From positions 1 to 64,000 of the forward strand of contig JAFUYT010000001.1 of the NCBI GenBank assembly GCA_017470425.1: 64,000 nucleotides of DNA. The letters run 5' to 3'. Shown here piece after piece: positions 8,033-18,027 of the stretch; within the stretch, counting starts at the first letter, position 1, and each line of letters begins with the position of its first letter. Below the pieces are notes generated by a model. The model was not told the DNA's origin and made no database searches. It worked only from the letters and a program-made list of their open reading frames with translations. Source of the DNA: Bacteroidaceae bacterium. GTDB taxonomy: Bacteria > Bacteroidota > Bacteroidia > Bacteroidales > Bacteroidaceae. Position numbers and translations under genes: made by a program.

Positions 8033-11000
8033 ATGAAACAAAGATTACTTCTCACGGTAGCCACTCTGTTGATGAGCATCGGTTCAGCGATAGCCAACAA
8101 CAACGACTACTACTTCAAAACGACTGTCACCGCCAGCGGTGCCGGCAAAGTCTATGCGAGTGAAAGCGCTGATGCCACGCCAGACTATCAGAAATCAGTG
8201 ACTGTCAATCCAGCCTCCCAAAATGCGGGCTCAGCACCCACGAAGAACATCTATCTGTGGGCACAGCCCGAAGCAGGCATGGAGGTGACATGGAGCACCA
8301 CGGGCGGCAACAGCGTGCGCATCACGCCCAATGCCGAGGATCCCAACAGAGCAACAGCCGCCATCACTGGTTCGACGAATTCTTCCATCGAGTACCAGAT
8401 TACAGCGACCTTCTCGACACAGACCAAGGCCACCAAGCCCGTCATCAAGTCTGCCGATGAGCAGACGCTCTTCTGGCCCTCGACGGAAGTCATCATCGTA
8501 ACTCCCGATGAGGGTGCCGTCATCCGCTACACCCTCGACGGCAGCGACCCGACATCCGAGAGTGCCGCCTACACCGGCCCCATCACCATCAGCGAGACAA
8601 CGACGGTGAAAGCAGCCGCCTACGTGGAAGGACTCACAGAGAGCGACATCGCCAGCATGGCGTTCACTCTCGGCGAGCACTATGACAACATCGCCGCCTG
8701 GAAGGAGGCTGCGCCCACGGGCGTGACCTTCATCACACTGACCGATGCCGTGGTGCACACCATCGCCAGCACGACCAATGCTTATATTCAGGATGCGAAC
8801 ACTCCCCATGCCGGCCTATGCCTGTATAACGGCCAGAACGGCATCCTCGCCGTCGGCGACAAAATCAGCGGTGTCGTGCGCGGTACGCTCAGCGTGAACG
8901 CCGGCATCACCCGCCTGGGCAACTGGTCACTGAACCCGGGCTACGAGAAGACATCTGGCAGCGAAGTACCCGCTGCCGAGCTCACGAAGGCAGCGCTCGC
9001 AGAGAACTATGATGACTACCTGAGTATGCACGTGAAAGTCACCGAAGAGGTCTATGTCAGCGACGTGCGCAACTACACCATCACCGTCAATGACAATGGC
9101 GGTATTCAGTTCTATCGTGCCGACACGAGCCTGGACATCCAGCCCAACAAGAACTACTACTTCGCTGGCCTTTGCAACAATAGCACCAACAAGCGTCTGT
9201 CCATCTACAGCGCAGCCGATATCCAGCCCGGTACACCCATTCTGGATGCTCCGTCCATCACGCTGCCCGAGGGCCGCACGAGCTTCTTCCCCACCGCCAC
9301 GGTCACCATCTCCGCCCAGGAGAATGCCACCATCTACTACACCGTTGACGGCAGCGAACCGACCACGGAGAGCACCGTCTATACGGAACCCTTCAGCATC
9401 GCCGAGACAACAACCGTCAAGGCCTTCGCCACCCTTGAAGGCTGGCAGCAGAGCGCTGTGAGCGAGGCTATCTTTGAGCTGGAGATGGTGCCCGCCGACA
9501 CCCCCGCCATCACCATCGGGAACGGCACGGCCACCTTCTGGCCCACGACAGACGTGACCATCACAGCCCAAGAGGGTGCCGCCATCTACTATACCCTCGA
9601 CGGCAGCACCCCCACTGAGGAGAGCACACGCTACACAGAGCCTTTCAGCATCAGCGAGACGACAACCGTCAAGGCACTGGCCATCGTGGAGAACTATCTC
9701 CCCAGTGCTATCGGCGAAGCCACCTTCAGCGCCGTGAAGCCCGATGGATTCATCCGTCTGTCGAAGTCTTCCCTTGCTGTGTTCGTTGATGCCCAAGGCA
9801 TGGTACCCGTGGAGGAACAGAGCAGCGAAGGCATTGTGTGGAGTAGCAGCGACCCTGAAACCGTAGAGGTGGATGCCCAGACGGGCGCGTTCGTGGCCAA
9901 GGCCGTCGGCACGGCAGTCCTCACAGGCGAGCTGGCCGAGAACGACCTCTTCACCGCCGCTTCCGTGACCTTCACCGTGCGCGTTGTCACCCCGAAGTAT
10001 CAGGTTGAAAACGGCGACTTTGAACTTTGGGACGACGAGGGTACGGCCAACGTAGAGCCCGCACACTGGAACTCCTTCCAGCACGCCAGCGGCAGTCTGG
10101 CCAGCACCGTGGCAGCTCAGCAGGTGCAGAAGTCCGACGATGTACGTCCGGGCAGTGAGGGCACGAGCAGCGTGCGCATCTATGCACGCAACGTATTCCT
10201 CGGTATCGCTGCACAGGGCAACCTTACCACAGGACGCATCAACGGCGGTTCAACCACCGCCACAAATGCCAACGGCAACTACAATTACACGGACACCGAG
10301 AACGATGATTTCCACCAGCGCGTCACGGGTCTGCCCGATGCCATCCACGTATGGGTGAAGAGCGGCAGCTCCATCGGCGGCAGCATCACCTGCAACCTCC
10401 ACACGAGCGGCGACGAACTGTATCAGGATCCCCTTGGCACCAGTGAAGGTCATACCAACAAAGGCGTCACCGTGGTGGCTCATGCCGAGAACAACAATAT
10501 CGCCCGCAGCGATGACTGGCAGGAGCTGTATATCCCCTTCACCTACAACGAAGAAGCCGGGGACATCCGTCCCGAGTACGCGCTCGTCACCCTTACGACC
10601 AGCGGCATTCCCGGCCAAGGCAGCACAAGCGACTGGATGATCATCGACGACTTCAGCTTCATCTACAACTCCGAACTGGCCTCAGCCACCTACGACGAGA
10701 ATGAAGTGGTCTTCGACAAGGACGGCAAAGCCAGCATCGACGCACGATACAATGCCGACATCCTCGCACTGACGAGCAACGGACAGGGCGCCGTCATCAC
10801 CACTGCATACGATGCCAAGACGGCGGTGCTGACCATCACCGTCAGCGGTGACGACGTGGAAGAGAACGCCAACAACGTGCACACCTACACGGTTCAGTTC
10901 AGCAAGCCCTCTGCCGAGATCGCCACGGCGACCTTCAAGGGCTCCGAGGCTGAGTTCAGCGCGGATGGCAAAGCCACAATTTCCAGTTATTGGAATGAAG

Positions 11001-11287
11001 GTGACGAGGTGGAAGTGACCACCGTCGATGCCGATGCCGTCGTGGAAATCACCTACCCCGTCAACGAGGGTGACACCGACATCGTGATTGTCGTGAAGGC
11101 TGCCGACTACGACGAGGACACGGACAACACCCGCACCTATGTCATCACACTGGATACCCCCACTGGCATCCGCGGCATCGCAAGTGCCGAAGAGGGCGAA
11201 TACTACGATCTGGCCGGTCGCCGCGTGACGGCACCGCGCAAGGGACAACTTTACATCCGTGGCCACCAGAAAGTGCTCGTAAAGTAG
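8033..11287 (+). CDS. Large T9SS surface protein with chitobiase-like, Ig-like and PCMD domains
   Basis: This 1084-residue exported protein has a signal peptide (residues 1-21). Three repeats of the chitobiase/hexosaminidase C-terminal type follow, at about 135-210, 400-480 and 485-565; each carries a YTLDGSxPT or YTVDGSEPT motif and ends in ETTTVKA. Between the first and second lies an OB-like domain (about 215-395). Next come a bacterial Ig-like BIG2 domain (about 575-650), a PCMD carbohydrate-metabolism domain (about 655-875, NGDFELWDDEGTANVEP) and two beta domains starting ATYDENEVVF and ATFKGSEAEF. The tail YYDLAGRRVTAPRKGQLYI is a short T9SS sorting motif. No catalytic domain is evident; a glycan-binding or matrix role is inferred. 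It is a paralogue in part of the 14223 gene. Confidence 0.8.
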   Translation: MKQRLLLTVATLLMSIGSAIANNNDYYFKTTVTASGAGKVYASESADATPDYQKSVTVNPASQNAGSAPTKNIYLWAQPEAGMEVTWSTTGGNSVRITPNAEDPNRATAAITGSTNSSIEYQITATFSTQTKATKPVIKSADEQTLFWPSTEVIIVTPDEGAVIRYTLDGSDPTSESAAYTGPITISETTTVKAAAYVEGLTESDIASMAFTLGEHYDNIAAWKEAAPTGVTFITLTDAVVHTIASTTNAYIQDANTPHAGLCLYNGQNGILAVGDKISGVVRGTLSVNAGITRLGNWSLNPGYEKTSGSEVPAAELTKAALAENYDDYLSMHVKVTEEVYVSDVRNYTITVNDNGGIQFYRADTSLDIQPNKNYYFAGLCNNSTNKRLSIYSAADIQPGTPILDAPSITLPEGRTSFFPTATVTISAQENATIYYTVDGSEPTTESTVYTEPFSIAETTTVKAFATLEGWQQSAVSEAIFELEMVPADTPAITIGNGTATFWPTTDVTITAQEGAAIYYTLDGSTPTEESTRYTEPFSISETTTVKALAIVENYLPSAIGEATFSAVKPDGFIRLSKSSLAVFVDAQGMVPVEEQSSEGIVWSSSDPETVEVDAQTGAFVAKAVGTAVLTGELAENDLFTAASVTFTVRVVTPKYQVENGDFELWDDEGTANVEPAHWNSFQHASGSLASTVAAQQVQKSDDVRPGSEGTSSVRIYARNVFLGIAAQGNLTTGRINGGSTTATNANGNYNYTDTENDDFHQRVTGLPDAIHVWVKSGSSIGGSITCNLHTSGDELYQDPLGTSEGHTNKGVTVVAHAENNNIARSDDWQELYIPFTYNEEAGDIRPEYALVTLTTSGIPGQGSTSDWMIIDDFSFIYNSELASATYDENEVVFDKDGKASIDARYNADILALTSNGQGAVITTAYDAKTAVLTITVSGDDVEENANNVHTYTVQFSKPSAEIATATFKGSEAEFSADGKATISSYWNEGDEVEVTTVDADAVVEITYPVNEGDTDIVIVVKAADYDEDTDNTRTYVITLDTPTGIRGIASAEEGEYYDLAGRRVTAPRKGQLYIRGHQKVLVK

Positions 11288-11385
11288 TCACGTAGCAAAT
11301 GCTATTTTACCCCATTTCATCGGCATCCTGACCACCTCATAGAAGGAAGGTCACATCCTTGGGATTTGTTCCACGCTTGGAACTA

Positions 11386-11431
11386 CGCGAAACCTCGCGA
11401 GCTTATGGCCATAAGCTCGCGAGGTTTCGCG
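11386..11431. repeat. 46-bp perfect palindrome
   Basis: Two 23-base arms, centred between 11408 and 11409, are exact reverse complements. Each arm contains AAGCTCGCGAGG or its complement. The right arm is also the first unit of the tandem array that follows, so the palindrome is an inverted copy of the repeat unit joined head to head. Confidence 0.92.
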
Positions 11432-11608
11432 CATAAGCTCGCGTGCTTCAGCACGTAAGCTCGCGAGGTTACGAACGCAAGGCCGTGAGGCGACAGACGG
11501 AAGGCCGTGAGGCGGCAGGTGGAAGGCCGCAAAGTGACAGGCATAAGGCCGCAGGGCAACAGGTGGAAGGCCACAATGTAGCAGGCGTAAGGCCGTGGGA
11601 TTCCTGTG
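11411..11608 (+). repeat. Nine degenerate 22-bp tandem repeats
   Basis: Nine consecutive units have an exact 22-bp period. Units 1-3 share TAAGCTCGCG; units 4-9 share AAGGCC followed by variable GTGAGG-like sequence. There are no spacers, so it is not a CRISPR array. The 11288-11832 gap holds this array, the palindrome and the promoter of the next gene; the open frame through the array is not considered coding because it lies upstream of that promoter. Confidence 0.88.
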
Positions 11609-11739
11609 AGAAGCTGGTGACCTGTTTGGCAACAACATGCCCGCTTCGAGACAGCTGCCCGAAGAGTGAAGCTCTATGGATTTTCGGTAATCAGGGCACA
11701 TTTTACCATTTTTACACTATATATATCGCGCGTAAGCAC

Positions 11740-11747
11740 TACCTTTG
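11740..11747 (+). promoter_or_regulatory. -7 box of the PCMD lipoprotein operon
   Basis: TACCTTTG lies 86 bases upstream of the ATG at 11833. It places the transcription start downstream of the 22-bp array. Confidence 0.65.
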
Positions 11748-11832
11748 TGCCGTTATTGGGTCCGTTGTGCCCTTTATCGAGCACTCTACCTTTCACCCAG
11801 AACATCAAAAGTCACCATTTAATCAGAACATA

Positions 11833-13377
11833 ATGAAGAAAAACATTCTCTTCTGCAGTCTGCTCCTCTCCGCCGCCATGACGTTCACGTCGTGCTCCAG
11901 CGACGAGCCAGCCAATGCAGAATGTGACATCGAACAGGCATGGGTACACATGGAAGATCCGGGACGCATCTTCTATCACAAGGCTGACACGATAGCCGAC
12001 ATTCTCCCATCCTATGACTCCAACGACATCCAGTTCCCGCTGGTCCGCTACAACGCGAACATCGGTATGGTGCCCTTCTACGTGGTCATCACGCCGGGCG
12101 CCAAGATCTATCAGCTCGTCAACGGCAAGGAAGTCGCCTTCGCGAGCGGCAGCCCCGTTGATTTCTCCGATGACCAGGAGCAGCGCTTTCGCGTGCGTTC
12201 CGAAAATGGCGCCTACATGCGTGAATATACCATCCGCATCAAGCATGACAAGGAGCCCAGCATCAGCACACAGACCTGCGAGCTGGGAACCGTGGCCTTC
12301 ACGGCAGTCCCCTTGTCCGGCAACCAGTTCTCCGCCGACCAAGTCATGGATATAGATCCCTACGGCGAGGTTCCCGTACACATCGAAGGCACCTACGACG
12401 GGCATACGGCCACCTTCACCCTGACCTTCTCCCTGGATGACGAACATTCCGTAGAGCTCAACTATGCCGAAGAAGAGCTCCGCGGCACATGGAACGGCCA
12501 GGAGATTATCCCGCAGACAGGCGTCGTGCAGGTCAGCGAGGCCGGTGGGCAGCTGAGCATCACGCTCTCCGAGCTGTCCGTTCAGACCGCTACCCTGATC
12601 CACTTCAACTTCGAGGACTTCGGCTTCGACCAGACCAACACCTTCCACGTGTGGACCGAAACAGATCCCACCGTCAACGATCCCGCCCTGTGGGCCACCG
12701 GCAACCCCGGCTTCCAGCTGAGCATGAGCAGCGCCACATGGGATATGTACCCCAGCATCTCCGAAGAGGGCGGCGTAGATGGCGGACGGTGCGTCAAGCT
12801 GACGACGCGCAGCACGGGCAGCTTCGGCGCCATGGTGAACATGCGCATTGCAGCCGGCAATCTCTTCACCGGAAGCTTCGACGTAGGCAATGCCCTGAAG
12901 GAGGCGCTGGCTGCGACGCTGATGGGTAAGTCCTTCGCCCACAAACCCCTCACGATGCGCGGCTACTACAAGTTCGTTCCCGGCAGCACGAAGCAGGACA
13001 AGGCCGGCAAGCCCATCGAGGGCGAAACCGACGTCTGCGACTTCTACTGCGTCGTCTATAAGAACACGGACGCCAACGGCAACAAAGTGCAGCTGGACGG
13101 TAACATCCTGGACACCGACAAGACGAAGAACCCGTACGTGGACAACATCGTGGGTATCGCCCGGGTGAAGAGCGCCGACATCATCACCGGCGCCGAGGCC
13201 TGGAACTACTTCGAGCTGCCCGTGGTCTATACGCAAGAGCTCGAGCAGGACGAGGTCCTCGGCCGTCAGTACTCCGTGGCCGTGGTCTTCTCGTCGAGCA
13301 TCGACGGCGCCTACTTCCGCGGCGCCATCGGCAGCACCCTGTGGATTGACAACGTCACCCTCATGTGCGAATACTAA
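11833..13377 (+). CDS. PCMD-domain surface lipoprotein
   Basis: This 514-residue protein begins with a lipoprotein signal (MKKNILFCSLLLSAAMTFTSC) whose Cys lies in a TSCSS context typical of Bacteroidota lipoproteins. Two beta-rich N-terminal domains follow. The C-terminal half is a PCMD-type domain, with FEDFGFD, the WDMYPSISEEGGVDGG segment and a C-terminal TLWIDNVTLMCEY strand. The family is assigned to carbohydrate metabolism or binding only by context; no catalytic residues can be named. The ATG at 11833 is preferred because a lipoprotein signal starts there and the promoter is just upstream. It is probably co-transcribed with the barrel protein at 13401. Confidence 0.8.
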   Translation: MKKNILFCSLLLSAAMTFTSCSSDEPANAECDIEQAWVHMEDPGRIFYHKADTIADILPSYDSNDIQFPLVRYNANIGMVPFYVVITPGAKIYQLVNGKEVAFASGSPVDFSDDQEQRFRVRSENGAYMREYTIRIKHDKEPSISTQTCELGTVAFTAVPLSGNQFSADQVMDIDPYGEVPVHIEGTYDGHTATFTLTFSLDDEHSVELNYAEEELRGTWNGQEIIPQTGVVQVSEAGGQLSITLSELSVQTATLIHFNFEDFGFDQTNTFHVWTETDPTVNDPALWATGNPGFQLSMSSATWDMYPSISEEGGVDGGRCVKLTTRSTGSFGAMVNMRIAAGNLFTGSFDVGNALKEALAATLMGKSFAHKPLTMRGYYKFVPGSTKQDKAGKPIEGETDVCDFYCVVYKNTDANGNKVQLDGNILDTDKTKNPYVDNIVGIARVKSADIITGAEAWNYFELPVVYTQELEQDEVLGRQYSVAVVFSSSIDGAYFRGAIGSTLWIDNVTLMCEY

Positions 13378-13400
13378 CCCCTCAACCTCACACACCGATC

Positions 13401-14189
13401 ATGAAATTACAACATACCATTCTACTGACGATTGCTCTGCTGTTGAGCACATCATTATCCGCACAAGAGGATGCCTACGAGAAGTGGGGGCCGCGCAGCC
13501 TGAACCGCTCCGGATGGATCCTGCGCCTGGGCTATGTCATTGGCGGCACGACGCCCCTGCCCCTGCCCGGCGAAATCCGCCACATCAATGCCTTCAAACC
13601 GCTGGGCGGCCTCACGTTCGGCGCCGACTACTACCAGATGTTCTCGCGCAGGTTAGGTCTGCAGGCCGGCGTCCATTTCTTCTATGAGGGTTTCCACACG
13701 AGTGCCGACGTGAAGAACTACCGCATGGGCATCGACCAGGGCGGTAACCACCTGGAAGGCAACTTCACGGGAACCGACGTCACCGACACCAAGATGGTGG
13801 GCATCACCATCCCCATCACCTGCACCCTGCGCCTCTCCCCGCGCTGGAATTTCGGGGCGGGTCCGTTCTTCTCCTTCGTCGGCAACGGCTCCTTCGAGGG
13901 TGAGGTCTATGACAACAGCGAAGGCATCGGTTACCTGCGCGAGGGCGACCCGACCGGCAAGAAGATAGCCATCACCCGCGAGAACCCCGCGACCTACGAC
14001 TTCGCCTCCGACATGCGCCATTTCTACTGGGGCGTGGAAGTGATGTTTGAGTGGAAGGCCCTGCAGCACATGAACGTCTTCGGCGCTCTGGACTGGGGCG
14101 TGAGCAGCATCTTCCCCAGCGAATTTGAGACCGTCTCCTTCAGGATGTACCCGATTTACGCCAAGATCGGTCTTGCCTACAGATATTAA
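13401..14189 (+). CDS. Outer-membrane beta-barrel protein, PorT-like
   Basis: The 262-residue product has a signal peptide ending near SLSAQ. Alternating hydrophobic strands follow and the protein ends in an aromatic terminal strand (YPIYAKIGLAYRY), as expected of an outer-membrane barrel. Segments GLTFGADYYQMFSRRLGLQ and GVEVMFEWKALQHMNVFG resemble the PorT-like/beta-barrel families of Bacteroidota. The function is unknown; it sits 23 bases after the PCMD lipoprotein and 33 before the next T9SS protein, which suggests one operon for a surface assembly. Confidence 0.7.
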   Translation: MKLQHTILLTIALLLSTSLSAQEDAYEKWGPRSLNRSGWILRLGYVIGGTTPLPLPGEIRHINAFKPLGGLTFGADYYQMFSRRLGLQAGVHFFYEGFHTSADVKNYRMGIDQGGNHLEGNFTGTDVTDTKMVGITIPITCTLRLSPRWNFGAGPFFSFVGNGSFEGEVYDNSEGIGYLREGDPTGKKIAITRENPATYDFASDMRHFYWGVEVMFEWKALQHMNVFGALDWGVSSIFPSEFETVSFRMYPIYAKIGLAYRY

Positions 14190-14222
14190 CCATCTCATCA
14201 GAGGAAAGCAACACGACTCTAT

Positions 14223-17200
14223 ATGAAAAAGTTATTTACATTATGCATTTCCGCCGTCCTCAGCATGACGGCCATGGCACAACGCCAGATTCAGAATCCG
14301 GGCTTCGAGGCATGGGAGAATGAGGGAACGACCTCCGTCGAGCCTGAACACTGGAACTCCTTCATGTCCGGCACCGGCAACTTCAAGAGCCTCGCCGCTG
14401 CCCAGCAGGTAGCGAAGTCCGATGACGCCCATAGCGGCAGCGCCAGCGCCCGCATCTATGCCCGCTCCGTCTTCGGGGTCGTCGCCCAAGGCAACCTCAC
14501 GACGGGCTGCATCAACATGGGCAGCACCAATGCCAACGATGCCAACGGCAACTACAACTACACCAACGAGGACGACGCCAACTACCACCAGGCGTTCACG
14601 GGTCTGCCCGATGCCATGCGCGTCTGGACGAAGGCCTCCTGCGCCTACCCCGCCGGTGCCAGCTGCACGCTGCACACCCTCGGCTATTTCCAGGATCCCA
14701 CCGGCAACACCATCACGGCGACTGTCATCGCCCGTGCCAACACCTCCGACATCGCCAGCAGCGATGCTTGGCAGGAGGTCATCATCCCCTTCACCTATGA
14801 GGTGACGGACGGCACACGCCCCTCCTACGCCCTCGTCACTCTCACCACCAGCGGCACTCCCGGAAAGGGTGCCGCCAGCGACTACATGCTGGTCGATGAC
14901 GTGGAGTTCCTGTACTACAGCGAGCTGCAGAGCATCACCTTCAACAGCAAGGACATCGCCGTCACGGGCAACACCATCACCATCGACGGCACCTACGACG
15001 AGGCACTGCTGCAGCTGAAGAGCAACGGCCAGGGCGCCACCATCAGCACCAGCTACAACGCTGCCAGCAAGACGCTCGCCGTCAGCATCAAGGGCGAAGA
15101 CATCGCCGAGAACCCCACGAACCAGCACACCTACACCCTCATCTTCACGGGTGCAGACAATGAAGAGCCGGGTCCCGGTCCTGAGCCCCAGCCTGAACCC
15201 AACATCAAGGATCACTTCGGCAGCCTCGTACCCTTCGGCGACTTCGAGGCGTGGAAGAGCGAATGTGGCACGACCAAACAGATTGGCTCGGGCGGCGGTG
15301 ACTACCAGCGTCCCGGCAGCGAGCCCGAGGGTTGGAATGGCGGAAGCTATCATTTCAACGTGCGACTCGTCACCAACAGTATGCGCTCACAAGTGTTAGT
15401 TGAGCCCTCCACGAGCGCCAACGGAACCGGCAAGGCTGTCAAGCTGACCAACAAGAGCGATAGCTATTGGGGCAACAGCATCACGTTCCCCGGCTTCATC
15501 ACGTATGGCAACCTGTGGCTATGGAGCGGAGCCACCAACTACAAGAACACCGACGAGGGCGTCTATGGCGGTATCGCCTACACGAAGCGCCCCGATGCCA
15601 TCCGCGGACAGTTCAAGCGTCCCGCAGGCACGACGGAGAACGCCCACGTCATCGCCTACCTGTGGAAAGGCACCATCCAGGGTAACATCGGAGCCTACGA
15701 CAGCCCCTCCACAGGCACCGACGACCTCGACCGCGCCATCATGGGCAAGGTTGACCGCGTCGGCGGCAATGGTCAGTTGATTGCCTCCTGCGACTACACC
15801 TTTAAGGAGACAAAGGATGGCGGCTGGGAGACCATCACCACTCCCCTCACCTACGTGGCAGGCCAGGAAGAGACCGTGCCCGAGAAGATGAACATCATCA
15901 TCTCCGCAGGTGACTATTGGTCACGCAACATCCAGGACGGCAACACGCTCGAAGCCGACAGCATCGAGTTCCTGTTCTATTCCGAGCTGGCATCCGCCAC
16001 CTACGACGGCAAGGACATCGTCTTCGACGAGGAGAACCATGCCATCATTGCAGCCGACTATTCCGCCAGTAAGCTGGCGCTGACGGCGACGGGGCACGAT
16101 GCAGCCATCGAGACGGCCTACAACAGCACGACCCGCGTGCTCACCATCACCGTCAAGGGCGGCAACATCGAGGAGAACGCCGACAACTACCACACCTACA
16201 CCCTTCAGTTCCCCTTCTACGCCGACCTCAAATCGGCCACGTACAAGGGCGTCGCCGTCACCTTCGACGAGGAGAATCACGCCGTCATCGATGACAACTA
16301 CGAAGAGGCAGAGCTCCTGCTCACCGCCCGCGACGACGCAGCCACCATCGAGAAGAGCTACAACTCCACCACGCGCATCCTGACCATCACCGTGAAGGCG
16401 GGCGACTACGCTACCAACGAGGGCAACGTACAGACCTACCGCATCGAGTTCCTGCCACAGGAGAAGATCATCCGCGAGCGTTCCTACACCGACCAAATCC
16501 AGGTGACGGTGAACGAGGGCGAGGGCGAGCTCCAGAGCGCCACCATCACCCTACAGGAATGGAGTACAGGCTACACCTCACTCATCCTGAAGAACTTCAA
16601 GATGGGCAACGCCAGCAACCCCATCCCCGTGGGCTCTATCGTAGTGAACGACCTCACGCTGCAGAGCGACGGCACCTTCGAATCCACCCGCACCATCACC
16701 ATCCTGGCCGGTGACAATCCCGCCGACGCACAGTGGATTGGCCCGGCTTTGGGCGAAGTCCCCGTAGAAATCAGCGGTCAGGAGCTGACGGGGCGCGACA
16801 CCCCCGACTCACTGCACGTGCAGATCCAGATTGACTTGAGAGATCGCATGAATCAGTTCGTGGATGTGCTCTTCGGCAAGTCGCTCATCGACAAGAAGGA
16901 CGACGGTGGCGAAGAGAAGCCCAGCTCCAAGATTACTCTGCCCGACCATCAGGACTACGAGGATGACCTTGTCGTCACGCTCAACGGCAGCAAGACCGCT
17001 CCGCAGACCACCGTCATCTCTGTCGATTTCCATAAGAACAACAACACCCTCGACCTCATGCTGAAGGACTTCGGGCTGCAAGACGGAGAGACAGTGTTGC
17101 CTGTCGGCACTATCTACGTGAAGGGCATCGGCTACACGCTGAGGAACGGCATTGCCTATGCCAGCTTCAATAAGAATGTGACGGTAGCCATCGAAGAAGG

Positions 17201-17960
17201 CAGCGATCCCAACGTTATCTGGACCGGTCCCCTGCTCGGCGAAATCCCCATCACGCTGGCAGGTAAGGCAGGCGTGGAGAAACTCTTCTGCACCATTGAC
17301 ATCAATATGGCAGGCGTGGGCATCGTCCATGTCGATTTCGGCACCGACGCTGACTGGCCTATCATCAAGGGCGGCGATGATGAACCGAAGGAGGATCCCA
17401 TCCTGCGCGACTACACCTTCCACGATGTCCTGACAGTACGCGTCAATGGCGAGCGCAACGCCTATCAGGAGGCTGACGTGCAGATGAAGGTCAACGACGA
17501 CGGCAGCATCAACCTGACCCTCCAGAACTTCCTGCTCGAACTCGTCGATGGCAACTACGCTCCATTGGGCAATATCGAACTGCACGATATCTTCCCCGTT
17601 GAGGTGAAGGACAAGGACTACTACATGTTCGTGGCGAACGAGACGCTGCTCATCCAGGACGGCGATGACAGCCAGAAGATCTGGATTGGAAGCCAGCTCG
17701 GCGAGATTCCCGTGGCCATGTCTGGAAAGATCGCACGCAACCGCCTCTACTGCACCATCAGCACATGGATGGAATCTCTGGAACAGTCCGTATATGTCGT
17801 CTTCGGAGAGAACTTCTCCGACGGTATCGAGGACGTAGCCACCGGCGCCACCATAGACAACGGACAGCGCCGCGAGATCTTCAACCTCGCCGGACAGCGC
17901 ATGAGCACGCTCCACAAGGGCGTGAATATCGTCAATGGCCAGAAGATACTGGTGAAATAA
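14223..17960 (+). CDS. Large T9SS surface protein with PCMD and calycin-like domains
   Basis: The 1245-residue protein has a signal peptide (residues 1-19). A PCMD-like domain follows (about 20-230, NPGFEAWENEGTTSVEPEHW), closely matching the PCMD part of the 8033 gene. Next come a beta repeat, a Pro/Glu linker near 315, a second PCMD-like domain (about 328-575), two more beta repeats and three calycin-like lipid-binding-type barrels (about 745-885, 900-1040 and 1050-1200). Each barrel contains an IWTGPLLGEIPI-type motif (WIGPALGEVPV, WIGSQLGEIPV). The C-terminus FNLAGQRMSTLHKGVNIV is a T9SS sorting tail. A glycan- or ligand-binding surface role is inferred from the domains only. Confidence 0.8.
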   Translation: MKKLFTLCISAVLSMTAMAQRQIQNPGFEAWENEGTTSVEPEHWNSFMSGTGNFKSLAAAQQVAKSDDAHSGSASARIYARSVFGVVAQGNLTTGCINMGSTNANDANGNYNYTNEDDANYHQAFTGLPDAMRVWTKASCAYPAGASCTLHTLGYFQDPTGNTITATVIARANTSDIASSDAWQEVIIPFTYEVTDGTRPSYALVTLTTSGTPGKGAASDYMLVDDVEFLYYSELQSITFNSKDIAVTGNTITIDGTYDEALLQLKSNGQGATISTSYNAASKTLAVSIKGEDIAENPTNQHTYTLIFTGADNEEPGPGPEPQPEPNIKDHFGSLVPFGDFEAWKSECGTTKQIGSGGGDYQRPGSEPEGWNGGSYHFNVRLVTNSMRSQVLVEPSTSANGTGKAVKLTNKSDSYWGNSITFPGFITYGNLWLWSGATNYKNTDEGVYGGIAYTKRPDAIRGQFKRPAGTTENAHVIAYLWKGTIQGNIGAYDSPSTGTDDLDRAIMGKVDRVGGNGQLIASCDYTFKETKDGGWETITTPLTYVAGQEETVPEKMNIIISAGDYWSRNIQDGNTLEADSIEFLFYSELASATYDGKDIVFDEENHAIIAADYSASKLALTATGHDAAIETAYNSTTRVLTITVKGGNIEENADNYHTYTLQFPFYADLKSATYKGVAVTFDEENHAVIDDNYEEAELLLTARDDAATIEKSYNSTTRILTITVKAGDYATNEGNVQTYRIEFLPQEKIIRERSYTDQIQVTVNEGEGELQSATITLQEWSTGYTSLILKNFKMGNASNPIPVGSIVVNDLTLQSDGTFESTRTITILAGDNPADAQWIGPALGEVPVEISGQELTGRDTPDSLHVQIQIDLRDRMNQFVDVLFGKSLIDKKDDGGEEKPSSKITLPDHQDYEDDLVVTLNGSKTAPQTTVISVDFHKNNNTLDLMLKDFGLQDGETVLPVGTIYVKGIGYTLRNGIAYASFNKNVTVAIEEGSDPNVIWTGPLLGEIPITLAGKAGVEKLFCTIDINMAGVGIVHVDFGTDADWPIIKGGDDEPKEDPILRDYTFHDVLTVRVNGERNAYQEADVQMKVNDDGSINLTLQNFLLELVDGNYAPLGNIELHDIFPVEVKDKDYYMFVANETLLIQDGDDSQKIWIGSQLGEIPVAMSGKIARNRLYCTISTWMESLEQSVYVVFGENFSDGIEDVATGATIDNGQRREIFNLAGQRMSTLHKGVNIVNGQKILVK

Positions 17961-17968
17961 GAAGATTG

Positions 17969-18000
17969 CGGAGGAAGGGGCGCTCAGCTCCTTTCCTCCG
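17969..18000. terminator. Hairpin between convergent genes
   Basis: CGGAGGAAGG pairs with CCTTTCCTCCG with one bulged base. It sits between the stop of the 14223 gene and the stop of the NSS transporter and could serve both. Confidence 0.55.
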
Positions 18001-18027
18001 TAATCAAGAGATATTCACAACGGTTCC

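Noticed and set aside
8927-10084. 385-residue minus-strand open frame
   Set aside because: It is the shadow of the large T9SS protein and has no promoter or motif of its own.
11411-11608. CRISPR array
   Set aside because: Repeats are directly adjacent without spacers, are degenerate, and no cas genes lie nearby.
11443-11832. N-terminal extension of the lipoprotein frame through the repeat array
   Set aside because: The frame is open only because the 22-bp array lacks stops; the promoter at 11740 and the lipoprotein signal at 11833 place the true start downstream.
11812-13395. 527-residue minus-strand open frame
   Set aside because: It is antisense to the PCMD lipoprotein, which has a signal peptide and promoter.
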